64,000 nucleotides of DNA from Vibrionaceae bacterium (GCA_018222805.1 JAAEZQ010000013.1:1-64000), one strand, 5' to 3'; shown: positions 1 to 9,807, counted from the first letter of the stretch. Numbers and translations are program-made. The notes: a model not told the origin generated them from the sequence alone.

Positions 1-21
1 GCCACCAAGTTCGTTTGTCAT
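1..21 (-). CDS. Start of a leftward gene, product unknown (partial)
   Basis: Read on the minus strand, an ATG at 21-19 opens a frame beginning MTNELGG that leaves the window after seven codons. A good Shine-Dalgarno (CAGGAG) sits about six bases upstream, which is the only support. Seven residues are too few to assign a family. Confidence 0.5.
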
Positions 22-151
22 GACCTTCTCCTGAAGTTATCCTTCTTGTTTATGTAGTAATCTTACACCATAAAAAGACAAAAACAAGATCCAAATCACA
101 CATTTTTGTAATTAAATTTCAAGAATTGATTGGCATAGCCTGAGATGAATA

Positions 152-499
152 TTAACGCTTTGGTTGCTGATAGGTTTTACCTGCTGCAACGTAGGTATCT
201 TTTTGTTTGATTTCAAAGAAGGTTTCAAAAAACCAAGCAGCAAACTTAATTAAATGATCTCCCTCGTTCATTACATGCTCTACATACTCTTGCTCTTCAC
301 CAGACTCATCTTCTTGAATTGTCATATGGTAGATGCGTTTTTCACCATCCACTTCCGCAAGGCCAAACTGACCAGTAAGAGAATGCGCCGCTTGCGCGAC
401 CTCTTCTTCTTCACAAGCTTTTAATAACTCAAGTGCCCTAGGCATGTTTTCTTGCTGGACAATTTCTTTCACCAGCGTTTCAAATTCGCTTTGTTGCAT
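152..499 (-). CDS. Small acidic hypothetical protein, 115 aa
   Basis: I do not recognise a family. The product is soluble and acidic, with no signal peptide or membrane segment. A Glu-rich mixed-charge N-terminal half is followed by an aromatic stretch (FAAWFFETFFE, about residues 86-96) and a basic C-terminus. Composition and codon use look like real coding sequence. It is a single leftward gene between the partial gene at the window edge and the rightward LysR gene, with no obvious operon partner. A cytosolic housekeeping or regulatory role is possible, but nothing here shows it. Confidence 0.65.
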   Translation of the reverse strand: MQQSEFETLVKEIVQQENMPRALELLKACEEEEVAQAAHSLTGQFGLAEVDGEKRIYHMTIQEDESGEEQEYVEHVMNEGDHLIKFAAWFFETFFEIKQKDTYVAAGKTYQQPKR

Positions 500-763
500 T
501 CTTTCACCTAACGATTAAAGACGGATTGCTGAGCATTTTAGAAAGGTGGTGTCTCCCTTGCAAGAAGATTCAAATCGTTACTTCAAACCGGAAAGAAATA
601 TGGGTAGGCACGAACCCTGTGACTGGTAACAACCCTCTCCAACAAGATAGCGCTTTAGACACTCTCTCTTACGATGACAGCCTTGTGCCTTACAGTTTAT
701 ATTTCGATACGCATAGTTGATAATTGATTCAGATCGAAAGAAATTAGTTCTTAGGAGGAAGTA

Positions 764-1651
764 GTGGATTGGATTCAAAGTGTACAAAGTTACATTCGTG
801 TCGTTGAAGAAGGAAGCTTTAATGGCGCAGCACGAAAACTCAATACCACCAGCTCGGCCATCAGCAAGCGTGTTCAATGGCTTGAAGACAAAGTGGGGGT
901 TCAACTGTTGAAACGCACCACTCGTTCAATCAGCCAAACGGAAGCCGGAGCTCTGTTTTATGAACGGGCCAAAAGCCAGCTCGATTCCTGGCAGTCGGTT
1001 TTAGACGAGACTCGCTCGGTGAATCAATCCCCGGCAGGGCTTTTAAAAATTGGTGCGACACTTGCGGTGGGTTCTAAGTTTCTCGTCCATTACCTAGATG
1101 ACTTTCTTGAAAAATATCCAGATATCACCTTACAGCTAACGACAACACTGCCCGGTCAACTGCCTGAATTGAGCCTGGATCTCTTTATAAGCCGCGAGTT
1201 AGATCAACTCAACTCGCTCAGTTTTAAAGCCAGCCCTCTCTTCAAACACAAAGCTCAGTTTTATGCCGCCCCGAGTTACTTAGAAAAGCACGGCACACCC
1301 AAGCGTGTCGAAGATTTAACCCAACACAACGTGCTTATCTGGGGTGAAAAACCAGTTAGGGAAATTAAAACCAATAAACGTCAGCGGATTAGCTTGCACG
1401 GTAATTTTGCAACCACAAATCCAGAAGCCTTATTTCATGGCGCTAAACGAGGAATGGGCATACTCCTGACCAACAATGTCATGATCAAAGATGACCTAAA
1501 ATCCGGAGCATTAGTGCCAATTTTACCAGACATAACTGCTGATGAAGCGATTGTCTATGCTTACTATCCGAAATTAGATTACCAACACACGAGAACTCAA
1601 TTATTTCTCGACTATTTAAAATCTCGTCTAGAAGAAGAAAAACGAGAATGA
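764..1651 (+). CDS. LysR-family transcriptional regulator
   Basis: The 295-residue protein has the standard LysR layout. An N-terminal winged helix-turn-helix lies at about residues 1-60 (SFNGAARKLNTTSSAISKRV, then LEDKVGVQLLKRTTRSIS), and an effector-binding periplasmic-protein-like domain at about 90-290. It should be a cytosolic DNA-binding regulator with an unknown co-inducer. The start is a GTG chosen because a perfect AGGAGG lies five bases upstream at 753-758. LysR proteins often control a divergent neighbour, and the small hypothetical gene to the left is divergent, but its function is unknown, so the target cannot be inferred. Confidence 0.9.
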   Translation: MDWIQSVQSYIRVVEEGSFNGAARKLNTTSSAISKRVQWLEDKVGVQLLKRTTRSISQTEAGALFYERAKSQLDSWQSVLDETRSVNQSPAGLLKIGATLAVGSKFLVHYLDDFLEKYPDITLQLTTTLPGQLPELSLDLFISRELDQLNSLSFKASPLFKHKAQFYAAPSYLEKHGTPKRVEDLTQHNVLIWGEKPVREIKTNKRQRISLHGNFATTNPEALFHGAKRGMGILLTNNVMIKDDLKSGALVPILPDITADEAIVYAYYPKLDYQHTRTQLFLDYLKSRLEEEKRE

Positions 1652-1893
1652 TTTCAGATAACTAAAAGTACTTCGCTAGCATTCTCTCACCTTAAATAAA
1701 GTGACAAAACATTAATCTAACGATTTAAAAGTCGTGTTGCTAGTTACACTTACGCGTAAACCATACTGTAACTTAGTCGCTAACAAAGTTTGAAAAATAC
1801 CCCTAAGTAAACGATAGTTTGTCTGATACATATAAAATTAGTCAGAATATACGCCACACAATATAGAACAAACAACGCTAGGTGACGTCTCCA

Positions 1894-3714
1894 ATGGATC
1901 ATGTACAAATCAGTTTTCAAAAGCTTGATGATATCTTGAAACTGAGTGGTAGCTCTCTGCTTAACAGAGTCATTTTAGATATCCATCAACAGGTGACAAC
2001 ACAATGTACCTGTATTGTTGAGGTGGCTCATCTCCAGCACGCGGCTCATACAATATCGGTTGCTAGCCGCGGTAAAATTGAAGATGAAGTTAATTACCCA
2101 CTTTCTGGTACACCGTGTGAAGCAGTGGTCAAAGATATCGGTGAAAATATCTTCTTTCAAGACCATGTATATAGCGATGTGTCTGAAGATAAAGTGTTTC
2201 GTAAAGTTGGCATAGAAGCGTATTTAGGATTGCCACTGAAAACACAAAATGGCGATGTGCTCGGTATTTTGATATCTACTTTTACCCGCTCCTTTTCTGG
2301 ATTAGAGACACAGGCATTGATCGAGCTGCATCGATTCTATGCCAATGTCATCATCCACAGTTTACGAGAAAAGTGGGTGAGCGATCGCTCAGATAAGCTT
2401 CTAAACCAGCTAAGTTACGAAGTGTCACACGATAATCTTACAGGACTACTTAATCGTAGCTGCCTGGCTGATACATTGGAAACCTTAACACAACAGTCGT
2501 CACGCCCTTTTAGCCTTGCTTATCTGGATATCGATAACTTCAAGTCTATTAACAATATCAACGGTAACTATATTGGTGACCAGATCATAAAGTTTACTGC
2601 AAATGCGATCCGAAAAAGCCTGTCATCACACCATAACGCTTTCCGCGTTGCAGGTGATGAGTTTGCATTTATCACCTACGATGAAGACCCTGTAGATGTG
2701 TGTCAGCAGATTCTCGACATCATAGAAGCGGGTTACCGCGACAAGTCGAACCACATATCGTTCACTGTGAGTATTGGTATTGCACGCGCTTCCAAAAATA
2801 CTCCAAAAGCTGATGAGCTTATCCTGAACGCAAGTCTGGCACTGAAAGATTGCAAAAGGCACCGAGAAACACGTATACAGCACTATGACACGCAGCTTAG
2901 CGCGCTTTACCATCGACAAACGCAACTTATTGAGGTCATCCGTACACAACTTAAAACGAGTATCACAGACAATCATGAACTGTATGTCGTTGTTCAACCA
3001 ATAGTAAACATTAACACTAATCGGTGGGACTACTTTGAAATACTTTCCCGTTGGGACAGTGACACATTGGGCAGTATTCCCCCGTCTGAGTTTATAGAAG
3101 CAGCGGAACAATCTGGCTTAATCGTAGAGCTGGGAGAGCGCATTATTGAGCTTGCTTGCATTGCTAAACAAGAATTGGAATCTCAGCTTGGATACACCGT
3201 AAAGCTATCGATAAATTGTTCAGCCTATGAGTTGGTTGATTCAAAACGCTATATCAACCATTTAACGTCCATGATAGAGAAGTACCATCACTCGACCAGT
3301 GACTTTGTTATCGAACTGACCGAAACCGTTTTACTGTCCCTGAGCGGTCAGGAGCAAATGGTACTAAAATCTTTGCGTTATCTCGGGTTTCAAGTCGCCT
3401 TAGATGACTTTGGTACAGGTTACTCGAGTCTGAACTATATTCATAATTACCCTATAGACAGCATAAAGATCGACGCGACGTTTGTGAGAAATATGCTTTC
3501 CAACAAAACCTCTGAACAAGTGGTATTGTTGATTGTTCAACTTGCCAAACTGCTCAACATGAACTTAATTGCCGAGGGTGTGGAAGATAAGAGTGCTTCG
3601 GAGAAGCTCATTGAGATGGGATGCCACTGCATACAAGGCTACCTCTACGCGAAGCCGAAACGTGTTAGTGAGATGATCGCTCTCATTAATAAGCGACAAG
3701 TCAAAAGTGCATAG
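1894..3714 (+). CDS. GAF-GGDEF-EAL c-di-GMP signalling protein
   Basis: A cytosolic c-di-GMP enzyme of about 606 residues. A GAF sensor (about 20-150) is followed by a GGDEF domain with the signature AGDEF, a variant compatible with cyclase activity, and a C-terminal EAL domain (about 345-595). The EAL domain has EIL in place of EAL but keeps ELTE, LDDFGTGYSSL, IKID and the IAEGVE element, so phosphodiesterase activity is plausible. There are no membrane segments. A GTG at 1882 is in frame, but the ATG at 1894 is preferred because AGGTGA lies nine bases before it. Which activity dominates cannot be read from sequence. A strong hairpin terminator follows. Confidence 0.92.
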   Translation: MDHVQISFQKLDDILKLSGSSLLNRVILDIHQQVTTQCTCIVEVAHLQHAAHTISVASRGKIEDEVNYPLSGTPCEAVVKDIGENIFFQDHVYSDVSEDKVFRKVGIEAYLGLPLKTQNGDVLGILISTFTRSFSGLETQALIELHRFYANVIIHSLREKWVSDRSDKLLNQLSYEVSHDNLTGLLNRSCLADTLETLTQQSSRPFSLAYLDIDNFKSINNINGNYIGDQIIKFTANAIRKSLSSHHNAFRVAGDEFAFITYDEDPVDVCQQILDIIEAGYRDKSNHISFTVSIGIARASKNTPKADELILNASLALKDCKRHRETRIQHYDTQLSALYHRQTQLIEVIRTQLKTSITDNHELYVVVQPIVNINTNRWDYFEILSRWDSDTLGSIPPSEFIEAAEQSGLIVELGERIIELACIAKQELESQLGYTVKLSINCSAYELVDSKRYINHLTSMIEKYHHSTSDFVIELTETVLLSLSGQEQMVLKSLRYLGFQVALDDFGTGYSSLNYIHNYPIDSIKIDATFVRNMLSNKTSEQVVLLIVQLAKLLNMNLIAEGVEDKSASEKLIEMGCHCIQGYLYAKPKRVSEMIALINKRQVKSA

Positions 3715-3729
3715 GGAAAGTGAATAAAC

Positions 3730-3756
3730 AAAAGGCCAAGCGATGCTTGGCCTTTT
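3730..3756. terminator. Bidirectional hairpin terminator
   Basis: Twelve-base perfect arms (AAAAGGCCAAGC / GCTTGGCCTTTT) with a 3-base loop lie between the converging c-di-GMP gene and M23 peptidase gene. A- and T-runs at both ends suit termination from both sides. Confidence 0.85.
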
Positions 3757-3791
3757 CAAACTAAAAATAGACAAAGGTATAAGCTGGTTTA

Positions 3792-5075
3792 TTATAAAAC
3801 CGCTTTCTCTTTGATCTTCAGAAGATTATCCATCGCATCACGATTAGCAATGAAGGTCGCCATCTCCTTCTTCGGTACCGAGCTCGCCATTGGAATGTTT
3901 GCTCTCATGGCATTAACTGGTCGCCCATACTGGATCAACTCATAGTGTAGGTGAGGCCCAGTGACACGGCCCGTTTTACCAGATAGGCCGATTCGTTGGC
4001 CACGCGACACTTTTTGACCTTTCTTAACCAATATCTTACTCAGATGTAAGTAACGAGTTTTGTACTTGCTACCGTGTTCAACCACGACGTAATTTCCCGC
4101 ATATGGGTGTTTACGTGTCATGATAACCGTTCCGTCACCAGTCGAAACCACAGGAGTACCGATTGGTGTGGCAAAGTCAGTACCATTGTGCGGCGCGACG
4201 CGACCAGTTACTGGGTGATGACGGTTCGGGTTAAATCCAGAACTAATACGCCAACCACGACTAACAGGGTAACGCTGGAAAGCACGCTGTAAGCTCTCAC
4301 CTTTCGCGTTATAAAACTGACCATCTGTATGCAGGTAAGCTGTAATTTCACGACCACGATTATAAATCTTTATCGCTTCAATTTCGTTCTTACCAGTAGA
4401 GACACCATTGATGCTTTGTGCACGTCGAACCACTTCAAAGCGATCGCCAGCACGAAGATCTTTGCCAAAGTTTAATTGCTCTTTCAGCAAGTTCACGACC
4501 TGACTGATTTCAGCAGACGTTAAGCCAAGGCGACTCGCTGATGCAGAGAAACTGCCACGTATCACACCAACCAGAGGTTCTTGACTCCATACGCCAGGCA
4601 TTGAAATGTCGGTAAAGTCATAACTACCGTCACTGTTCAGTTCATAAACCACTTTATCTGCAATAGAAAATTGCAGTTCCATTTTAAGTAGTTCACCTTC
4701 GATATCATCACGCCAAAAACGCAGCGTATTACCAGGTTTTAGCGTATCAAGCGCAAGGTAGTTTAAATCAGTTTCCATGACTTTCATGAGAGAACTGTAC
4801 CCTAGACCAAGCTGACTAAAAATCGTACTAAGATTGTCGCCAGCTTGGATTTGATATTCGAAGTTTGGGGGAGTGACAACTTCTGCAGTCGTCGCATCAA
4901 GAATTTTTTCGACAACCTGCGACTCAGGCAGGTTTAAAGCGATGGTCTTAGTTAATGGCGACTCTTTGAGAGAGTGAGAAACACCAATAGCAACCAAAAC
5001 AGGTAAGGAGTACAACAGCAGCGCTCTACGACCTGTCAGATTCGGCAACCGTCTTGTAATTTCATTTGTAGCCAC
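3792..5075 (-). CDS. M23 peptidoglycan DD-endopeptidase (ShyA-like)
   Basis: This 427-residue periplasmic endopeptidase likely cuts peptide cross-links in peptidoglycan to permit wall growth. The N-terminal hydrophobic segment (about 17-33) is a membrane anchor or signal. A LysM-like domain follows (about 70-120; YQIQAGDNLSTIFSQLGLG). The C-terminal M23 domain (about 280-390) has the zinc ligands in HNGTDF and HLHYE. Layout and length match Vibrio ShyA. The start is GTG; AAGGAG lies a rather long 12 bases upstream, and an in-frame ATT two codons earlier would be better spaced, so the exact start is uncertain. It is monocistronic by spacing. Confidence 0.9.
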   Translation of the reverse strand: MATNEITRRLPNLTGRRALLLYSLPVLVAIGVSHSLKESPLTKTIALNLPESQVVEKILDATTAEVVTPPNFEYQIQAGDNLSTIFSQLGLGYSSLMKVMETDLNYLALDTLKPGNTLRFWRDDIEGELLKMELQFSIADKVVYELNSDGSYDFTDISMPGVWSQEPLVGVIRGSFSASASRLGLTSAEISQVVNLLKEQLNFGKDLRAGDRFEVVRRAQSINGVSTGKNEIEAIKIYNRGREITAYLHTDGQFYNAKGESLQRAFQRYPVSRGWRISSGFNPNRHHPVTGRVAPHNGTDFATPIGTPVVSTGDGTVIMTRKHPYAGNYVVVEHGSKYKTRYLHLSKILVKKGQKVSRGQRIGLSGKTGRVTGPHLHYELIQYGRPVNAMRANIPMASSVPKKEMATFIANRDAMDNLLKIKEKAVL

Positions 5076-5195
5076 GGGAATTACTGTCTCCTTAAAAATA
5101 GGCCTAATAGCTTATGCATTCCCGCATAAGAAATCACTAGGAAATTTCGAGATCTTGCTCAGAAAAAACTTATTTTTTACAGAAGTAAAATAAAT

Positions 5196-5828
5196 TCATC
5201 TTTGTTGCATATGTAGGAGATTGCCTACACGCATCAGGGATACAGAATTTAATTGTGTAGGAGCCTCAGACATCGCTTGATTTACATCGTGCTTGAGATA
5301 AGAGGCCTCGATAATGATATCGTCTCGCCATTCCAATTGATGAAACTTAATACGATCACCGATGAACACGCTATCAAGTAATATAACTCGACTCGGTACT
5401 GCATCAAATTTAAACAAGCCAATATAATAAAGTGACCCAGTCCCCTGAGTGGTCACAATCATCGGCGCAGCTATCCACGGCTCCTGATCTATCTGGCGCT
5501 GAACAATAAACTCAGTCGGTAATAAAACCTTACCTTTCGTCGCGCCCGCATCATACTGACCTATCAAATAACCAAGTTCCTTATCCCACTCTTCAATGAA
5601 ACTTACTGCATTTTGTTCGGGAACCTGAATTGTCCAAGGGTTTGAAGAATTGATATTAAGCACTTCTGAAATAATCGAATTAGACTGAATTTCGCTTTGT
5701 GGAAACTTGGCTAATATTTCATCATCGGAAAGGCTAAATCGATAAACACCAGCAACAATCACGATAATTAATAATACAACGGGGATAAACAGGATAAGTG
5801 GAATAGGCAGTATTCGATTGCGAGCCAT
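5196..5828 (-). CDS. Membrane-anchored hypothetical protein, 210 aa
   Basis: I do not recognise a family. One strong hydrophobic segment at about residues 9-29 (LILFIPVVLLIIVIVAGVY) acts as an anchor or uncleaved signal, leaving about 180 residues most likely periplasmic. The soluble part is rich in beta-type sequence (VILLDSVFIGDRIKFHQLEW) with few Cys or catalytic-looking motifs. It lies upstream of the M23 peptidase in the same direction with a 120-base gap, so co-transcription is possible. A cell-envelope role is only a guess from that position. Confidence 0.7.
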   Translation of the reverse strand: MARNRILPIPLILFIPVVLLIIVIVAGVYRFSLSDDEILAKFPQSEIQSNSIISEVLNINSSNPWTIQVPEQNAVSFIEEWDKELGYLIGQYDAGATKGKVLLPTEFIVQRQIDQEPWIAAPMIVTTQGTGSLYYIGLFKFDAVPSRVILLDSVFIGDRIKFHQLEWRDDIIIEASYLKHDVNQAMSEAPTQLNSVSLMRVGNLLHMQQR

Positions 5829-6000
5829 AGAGACTTCCTTGTTTTTTACTTTCTAAATTTCGCCCGGAGTATATACCAAATATAGTGCCATCACCCTAAA
5901 ACAACCTCCGTACCAAAACATCAAATGTTTCAAAATAAAAATGACCATATCAGACTAAGTTTTATTCAAGTCAAATTTTATCAGCAAAGGGAGAGTCAAC

Positions 6001-6117
6001 ATGAGGTGTTTGGGCATAATTGTCCTAAACTGTTTTCTGAGAACTAGAAAAGATTCAGACCCAGTGGCACCAAGCATTCAATTTGCCTGTACTCGTGATA
6101 ACTGGGGACATGAGTAA
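6001..6117 (+). CDS. Possible 38-residue small protein
   Basis: An ATG at 6001 opens a 38-codon frame (MRCLGIIVLNCFLRTRKDSD...), preceded at optimal distance by a strong ribosome site (AAAGGGAGAG at 5986-5995). The N-terminus is hydrophobic and the rest charged. The rest of the 5829-6142 gap is AT-rich with nothing else recognisable. The ribosome site is the main support; it may equally be chance. Confidence 0.25.
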   Translation: MRCLGIIVLNCFLRTRKDSDPVAPSIQFACTRDNWGHE

Positions 6118-6142
6118 AGTTTGAGGTTATTTAATTAAAACG

Positions 6143-6550
6143 ATGCCAAAACCAAACAGAACCCACTCATGCGAATGTGCGTGCGGCTTGATTCAGTTGC
6201 GCTGTTTAGGTGAACCCATACGTACATCAATTTGCCACTGCTTCGAGTGTCAAAAGCGAACAGGCAGCGTTTTTAGTGTACAGGCACGCTTCGCCAAAAC
6301 GCATGTCATTTTAGACGGCGACGTTATCAGCTATACCAGAATCAGCGATGATGGAAGTGAAGTTCGATACGAATTTTGCCCTGCCTGTGGCACCACCATG
6401 CGCTTATTGCTACCGGCTGCACCAGACATCGTTGTTATACCTGTAGGACTCTTTAGTGACAAAGAGTTCCAGGAACCGACCGTTTCTATCTATGAGAAAA
6501 GAAAACATGGCTGGGTCAGTTTCGAATGCACTATTGAGCATATCGAATGA
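6143..6550 (+). CDS. GFA/CENP-V family zinc protein
   Basis: A 135-residue cytosolic protein of the glutathione-dependent formaldehyde-activating (GFA) fold. Zinc-binding cysteines are clear: C10, C12 and C14 near the N-terminus, the C31-x-C33-xx-C36 cluster (CHCFECQKRTGS), and C79-xx-C82 (CPACGT). The family includes S-hydroxymethylglutathione-forming enzymes, but most members have no proven activity. A separate glutathione-independent formaldehyde dehydrogenase occurs near 60.3 kb, so a thiol-adduct role is possible but unproven. It is single by spacing. Confidence 0.85.
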   Translation: MPKPNRTHSCECACGLIQLRCLGEPIRTSICHCFECQKRTGSVFSVQARFAKTHVILDGDVISYTRISDDGSEVRYEFCPACGTTMRLLLPAAPDIVVIPVGLFSDKEFQEPTVSIYEKRKHGWVSFECTIEHIE

Positions 6551-6789
6551 TCGTATGCTACCTCCCTCTGACTTTCCATTTCCAATATTCAACTTTAGAC
6601 AACGTTTCTTCATACTGGCTTTATGTCTTGAAACCACCAGCTCAAACTAATATAGAAAAAGAAAGGTTCAAGTTATGTCCCTTCTTTTTGAGTTTTTTTT
6701 GAGAATGATCAACCGAGTTGTACAGTAAGGGGTTTCGTATATCAATGTGAGCGCTATAATCGGATCCTAACATTTGGTGGGGTTTTATT

Positions 6790-7461
6790 GTGATTTCCAA
6801 ACTTCCTCGTTGGGTGGAATATGGCGCGTTTCTACTTGCCCTTCTCGCAGGCTGCGTCAATGCCGTAGGTCTTCTCGGCTTTCAACATCAAGCGATAACA
6901 CACATTTCCGGAACTGTAACTCAGCTAGGGAACAGCTTATTAACAGGTGTGGACAGCTCCATTCACCTGCTCTTTATCGTATTCAGCTTTTTGATTGGCG
7001 CTGCGTTCAGTGGTTTTTTCATCGAAAGCAGTGCATTAAAACTTGGACGCCGATATGGGGTTGCACTGTGTATCGAAGGAAGTTTACTTCTTCTTAGCTT
7101 AGGCTTCTTGGTTCAGGGCAACGTGTATGGCCAATATTTAGCTTCCGCCGCCTGTGGCTTGCAAAACGCGATGATTACGACGTTTAGCGGTGCTGTAGTG
7201 AGAACCACTCACATGACAGGTATTATTACTGATCTGGGCATTATGATCGGAGAAAATTTGCGCGGACGTCAATTTGACCGACGAAAAGCCCTATTATTCT
7301 TATTTATCTTTTCTGGCTTTTTGTTCGGTGGCGTAGCCGGAGCTGCTCTCTTTACTGTATACGGTCTGCATACACTGATATTTCCAGCGCTTTTAGCATT
7401 CGCTACAGCCATCATCTATTGGACGTACTTGTACATGCTAAACCACAGCTCAAGCTGTTGA
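6790..7461 (+). CDS. DUF1275 (YoaK-type) membrane protein
   Basis: A 223-residue inner-membrane protein with about six hydrophobic segments. The family-typical opening (GAFLLALLAGCVNAVGLLGF) is followed by THISGTVTQLGNSLL and the HMTGIITDLGIMIG segment, all characteristic of DUF1275/YoaK proteins. Their function is not established; transport has been suggested. The start is GTG at 6790, with GGTGGGG about six bases upstream. There is no operon partner. Confidence 0.85.
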   Translation: MISKLPRWVEYGAFLLALLAGCVNAVGLLGFQHQAITHISGTVTQLGNSLLTGVDSSIHLLFIVFSFLIGAAFSGFFIESSALKLGRRYGVALCIEGSLLLLSLGFLVQGNVYGQYLASAACGLQNAMITTFSGAVVRTTHMTGIITDLGIMIGENLRGRQFDRRKALLFLFIFSGFLFGGVAGAALFTVYGLHTLIFPALLAFATAIIYWTYLYMLNHSSSC

Positions 7462-7626
7462 TAATAGAGTAAAACCATCAAGTTACGACAGTAAAGCAGC
7501 CTAGTTGTAAATAGTTTCATAATGCTTAGGCTGCAAACAGGTGCCCGACTGAATACCGTTACAAATGCGACAGCGGGTTTCGCTCTTAAGCGTAAAGACT
7601 ATCCCAGACTTCCCCTTTCCCCTTCT

Positions 7627-7653
7627 CTTACACTCAAACTTGCCATGTGTAAG
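7627..7653. repeat. Inverted repeat CTTACAC / GTGTAAG
   Basis: Seven-base arms separated by 13 bases lie in the long gap 7462-8012 before the YjiH-type gene. This could be an operator or a weak hairpin. A second, longer-looped repeat (GCAGCCTA ... TAGGCTGC) lies near 7497-7535, close after the YoaK-type gene. Neither has a clear T-run. Confidence 0.3.
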
Positions 7654-7706
7654 TGGAAAGTCCTTATTTTATAAAAGTAGAGTGGTGAAAAATCCCGCAA
7701 ATGCTA

Positions 7707-7722
7707 CGTGATTTTAATCACA
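7707..7722 (+). promoter_or_regulatory. CRP-cAMP-like binding site
   Basis: CGTGA-TTTTAA-TCACA matches the CRP consensus TGTGA-N6-TCACA at nine of ten arm positions with exact spacing. It lies about 290 bases before the chosen start of the YjiH-type transporter gene, suggesting catabolite-controlled expression; a long leader would be implied. Confidence 0.55.
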
Positions 7723-8012
7723 CTTAACTACGTTTTTACTATTTCAATCACACTGCTTCCCAGAATTCCCTTCACATAAGTCAATTAATGATACAATTTT
7801 CTAACACGAGCAACATATTCGTATACAGAATTACTTTATTCAGCTAACTTTCCGACAAATCGACTGAATAAGTAAATGTATTTAATGAATAGTATTGCAA
7901 TGGATGCAGTTTGCGGGTACCCTCCGCATCCTGCGATTAAATACGGATGTTTAGTGAATATTTATGTCATGGAGTATGGCAAGTATTGACTAGTAGTAAC
8001 ACGAGACAATGT

Positions 8013-9377
8013 ATGCACAATAATATTAATGCTACTGAAGCACCTAAGAGCAACTTTTGGATGTTCCTGATTCCATCCTTAATCGGTCTTTTGCTTTTTA
8101 TGGCACCAATCTCTTACGAGGGTGACCTTACTATCCCAGTTGCGGTCATGGCTAAAGTCATTCCAGCTGTACTTGGCGACACGTTGATTGCCATTATTAC
8201 CGTTATCATCTCTTTTATGGCTGTCGCTTCTGTTCTTTGCAAAATTTTCCAGCCTGCTGCGATTCTTCGAAATGGTTTCCTCAACGGCCTGTTTAACCCA
8301 TCTCCACTTTGGTTGGTTGTTCGCTTAATAGGCGCTGCTGCCGTGTTGATGACGTTCTTTGAAATCGGCCCTAAAGCGGTCTGGGAAGAAAACACAGGTG
8401 GATTGGTTCTGACAGGACTATTACCGACACTTTTTGCGGTATTCATCTTTGCTGGCCTATTACTGCCTCTGCTGCTTAATTTTGGTCTGCTAGAACTGCT
8501 TGGCGCACTTCTAAGTAAAGTAATGCGCCCAGTGTTTAACTTGCCTGGTCGTAGTGCGATCGATTGTATGGCATCTTGGCTGGGTGATGGCAGTGTTGGT
8601 ATCCTGCTTACCAGTAAGCAGTACGAAAACAAGTTTTACACCCAACGTGAAGCTGCGGTAGTTGGTACAACATTCTCAGCGGTTTCTATTACTTTCAGCT
8701 TGGTCGTCATCGCTCAGGTTCAACTTGAACACCTGTTCCTGCCTTTCTACGGTACGATCTGTCTTGCGGGTATCGTTGCTGCAGTGATTATTCCTCGCTT
8801 ACCACCATTAAGCCTGAAGAAAGATCGCTACATTGATGACAGCAAACCAGATCAAGATGCCGATGCCGTTCCTGAAGGCCATACAACGTTTTCTTGGGGT
8901 ATGGATCTGGCATTGAAACGTGCATCAGAAGTGACCTCGTTCCAGTCTGTCTTTAAAGAAGGTGTTCACAACGCAATAGATATGGTCTTCGGCGTACTAC
9001 CTGTGGTCATGGGCCTTGGTACGGTTGCTTTGGTCATCGCAGAGTACACGCCAGTATTTGAGATTCTGGGTCAGCCATTCATTCCTTACCTTGAATTGCT
9101 ACAAATCCCAGAAGCTGTTGCGGCATCACAAACTATTGTTGTGGGCTTTGCTGACATGTTTATCCCTGCGATTCTGGCTGCATCAATTGATAACGAAATG
9201 ACACGCTTTGTGATTGCAGCAATGTCGGTAACTCAGCTTATCTACATGTCTGAAGTAGGCGCTCTGCTGCTAGGCAGTAAGATTCCAGTCAATATCGTAG
9301 AATTGTTCGTTATCTTTATTCTGCGTACCCTAATCACACTACCTGTGATTGCTGGTATGGCGCACCTGATCTTCTAA
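8013..9377 (+). CDS. YjiH-family nucleoside-recognition membrane transporter
   Basis: An inner-membrane protein of about 454 residues with roughly ten transmembrane segments and a nucleoside-recognition (gate) domain. The segment CMASWLGDGSVGILLTSKQY and the second-half VVGFADMFIPAILAASI are typical of the YjiH group, whose substrate is not established. A start at 7947 would add 22 residues of no recognisable character and lacks a ribosome site; the ATG at 8013 begins just before the first membrane segment, so it is preferred, though its own ribosome site is weak. A CRP-like site lies upstream and a strong terminator follows directly. Confidence 0.85.
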   Translation: MHNNINATEAPKSNFWMFLIPSLIGLLLFMAPISYEGDLTIPVAVMAKVIPAVLGDTLIAIITVIISFMAVASVLCKIFQPAAILRNGFLNGLFNPSPLWLVVRLIGAAAVLMTFFEIGPKAVWEENTGGLVLTGLLPTLFAVFIFAGLLLPLLLNFGLLELLGALLSKVMRPVFNLPGRSAIDCMASWLGDGSVGILLTSKQYENKFYTQREAAVVGTTFSAVSITFSLVVIAQVQLEHLFLPFYGTICLAGIVAAVIIPRLPPLSLKKDRYIDDSKPDQDADAVPEGHTTFSWGMDLALKRASEVTSFQSVFKEGVHNAIDMVFGVLPVVMGLGTVALVIAEYTPVFEILGQPFIPYLELLQIPEAVAASQTIVVGFADMFIPAILAASIDNEMTRFVIAAMSVTQLIYMSEVGALLLGSKIPVNIVELFVIFILRTLITLPVIAGMAHLIF

Positions 9378-9396
9378 AGTCAATTGCTCTTACTAA

Positions 9397-9425
9397 GGCT
9401 CCGCTGCAGCGGGGCCTTTTTTTTT
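9397..9425 (+). terminator. Rho-independent terminator
   Basis: The stem GGCTCCGCT / AGCGGGGCC has one G-T pair and a 2-base apex, and a run of nine T follows. It ends the YjiH-type gene. Confidence 0.9.
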
Positions 9426-9426
9426 C

Positions 9427-9807
9427 TTACCATTTAGTCCTCCTCCCTAGCGCTTTATTCCAATCGCGATTAACAATACCAATCGCAGAAAATGGCCAGT
9501 TATTCTTGGGGCGTCAGTCGGTGATGCTTACTCATAAGACCAGCCTAGAGATGCTCACCTTAACCAGCACCTCGCTCTAACTCATTCATATGAAAGAGAT
9601 AAATAACCGCCTCATTCCAAAACCATAACCTGAGCGCCAAACTCGGCTATTTTTTATCAAAATAGGTCATGTTTGGTTTCAAGTTTTCCACAATATTGTC
9701 GATAACAAAGCAAGAAACAAAAACATCGGTTTCTTTTGCTGTCAATTCACCCGAGTAATAAGAGGTGAAAGCAGGGATAAGCCATAGGGATACTCAGAGG
9801 AAAACTA
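9427..9807. other. Intergenic region, no gene seen
   Basis: About 380 bases between the terminator and the chemoreceptor gene. I see no credible frame, RNA gene or repeat. It presumably holds the chemoreceptor promoter, but no clear -35/-10 pair stands out. Confidence 0.5.

Noticed and set aside
526..720. 64-codon rightward frame before the LysR gene
   Set aside because: No ribosome site, no family features, and it occupies the promoter region of the LysR gene.
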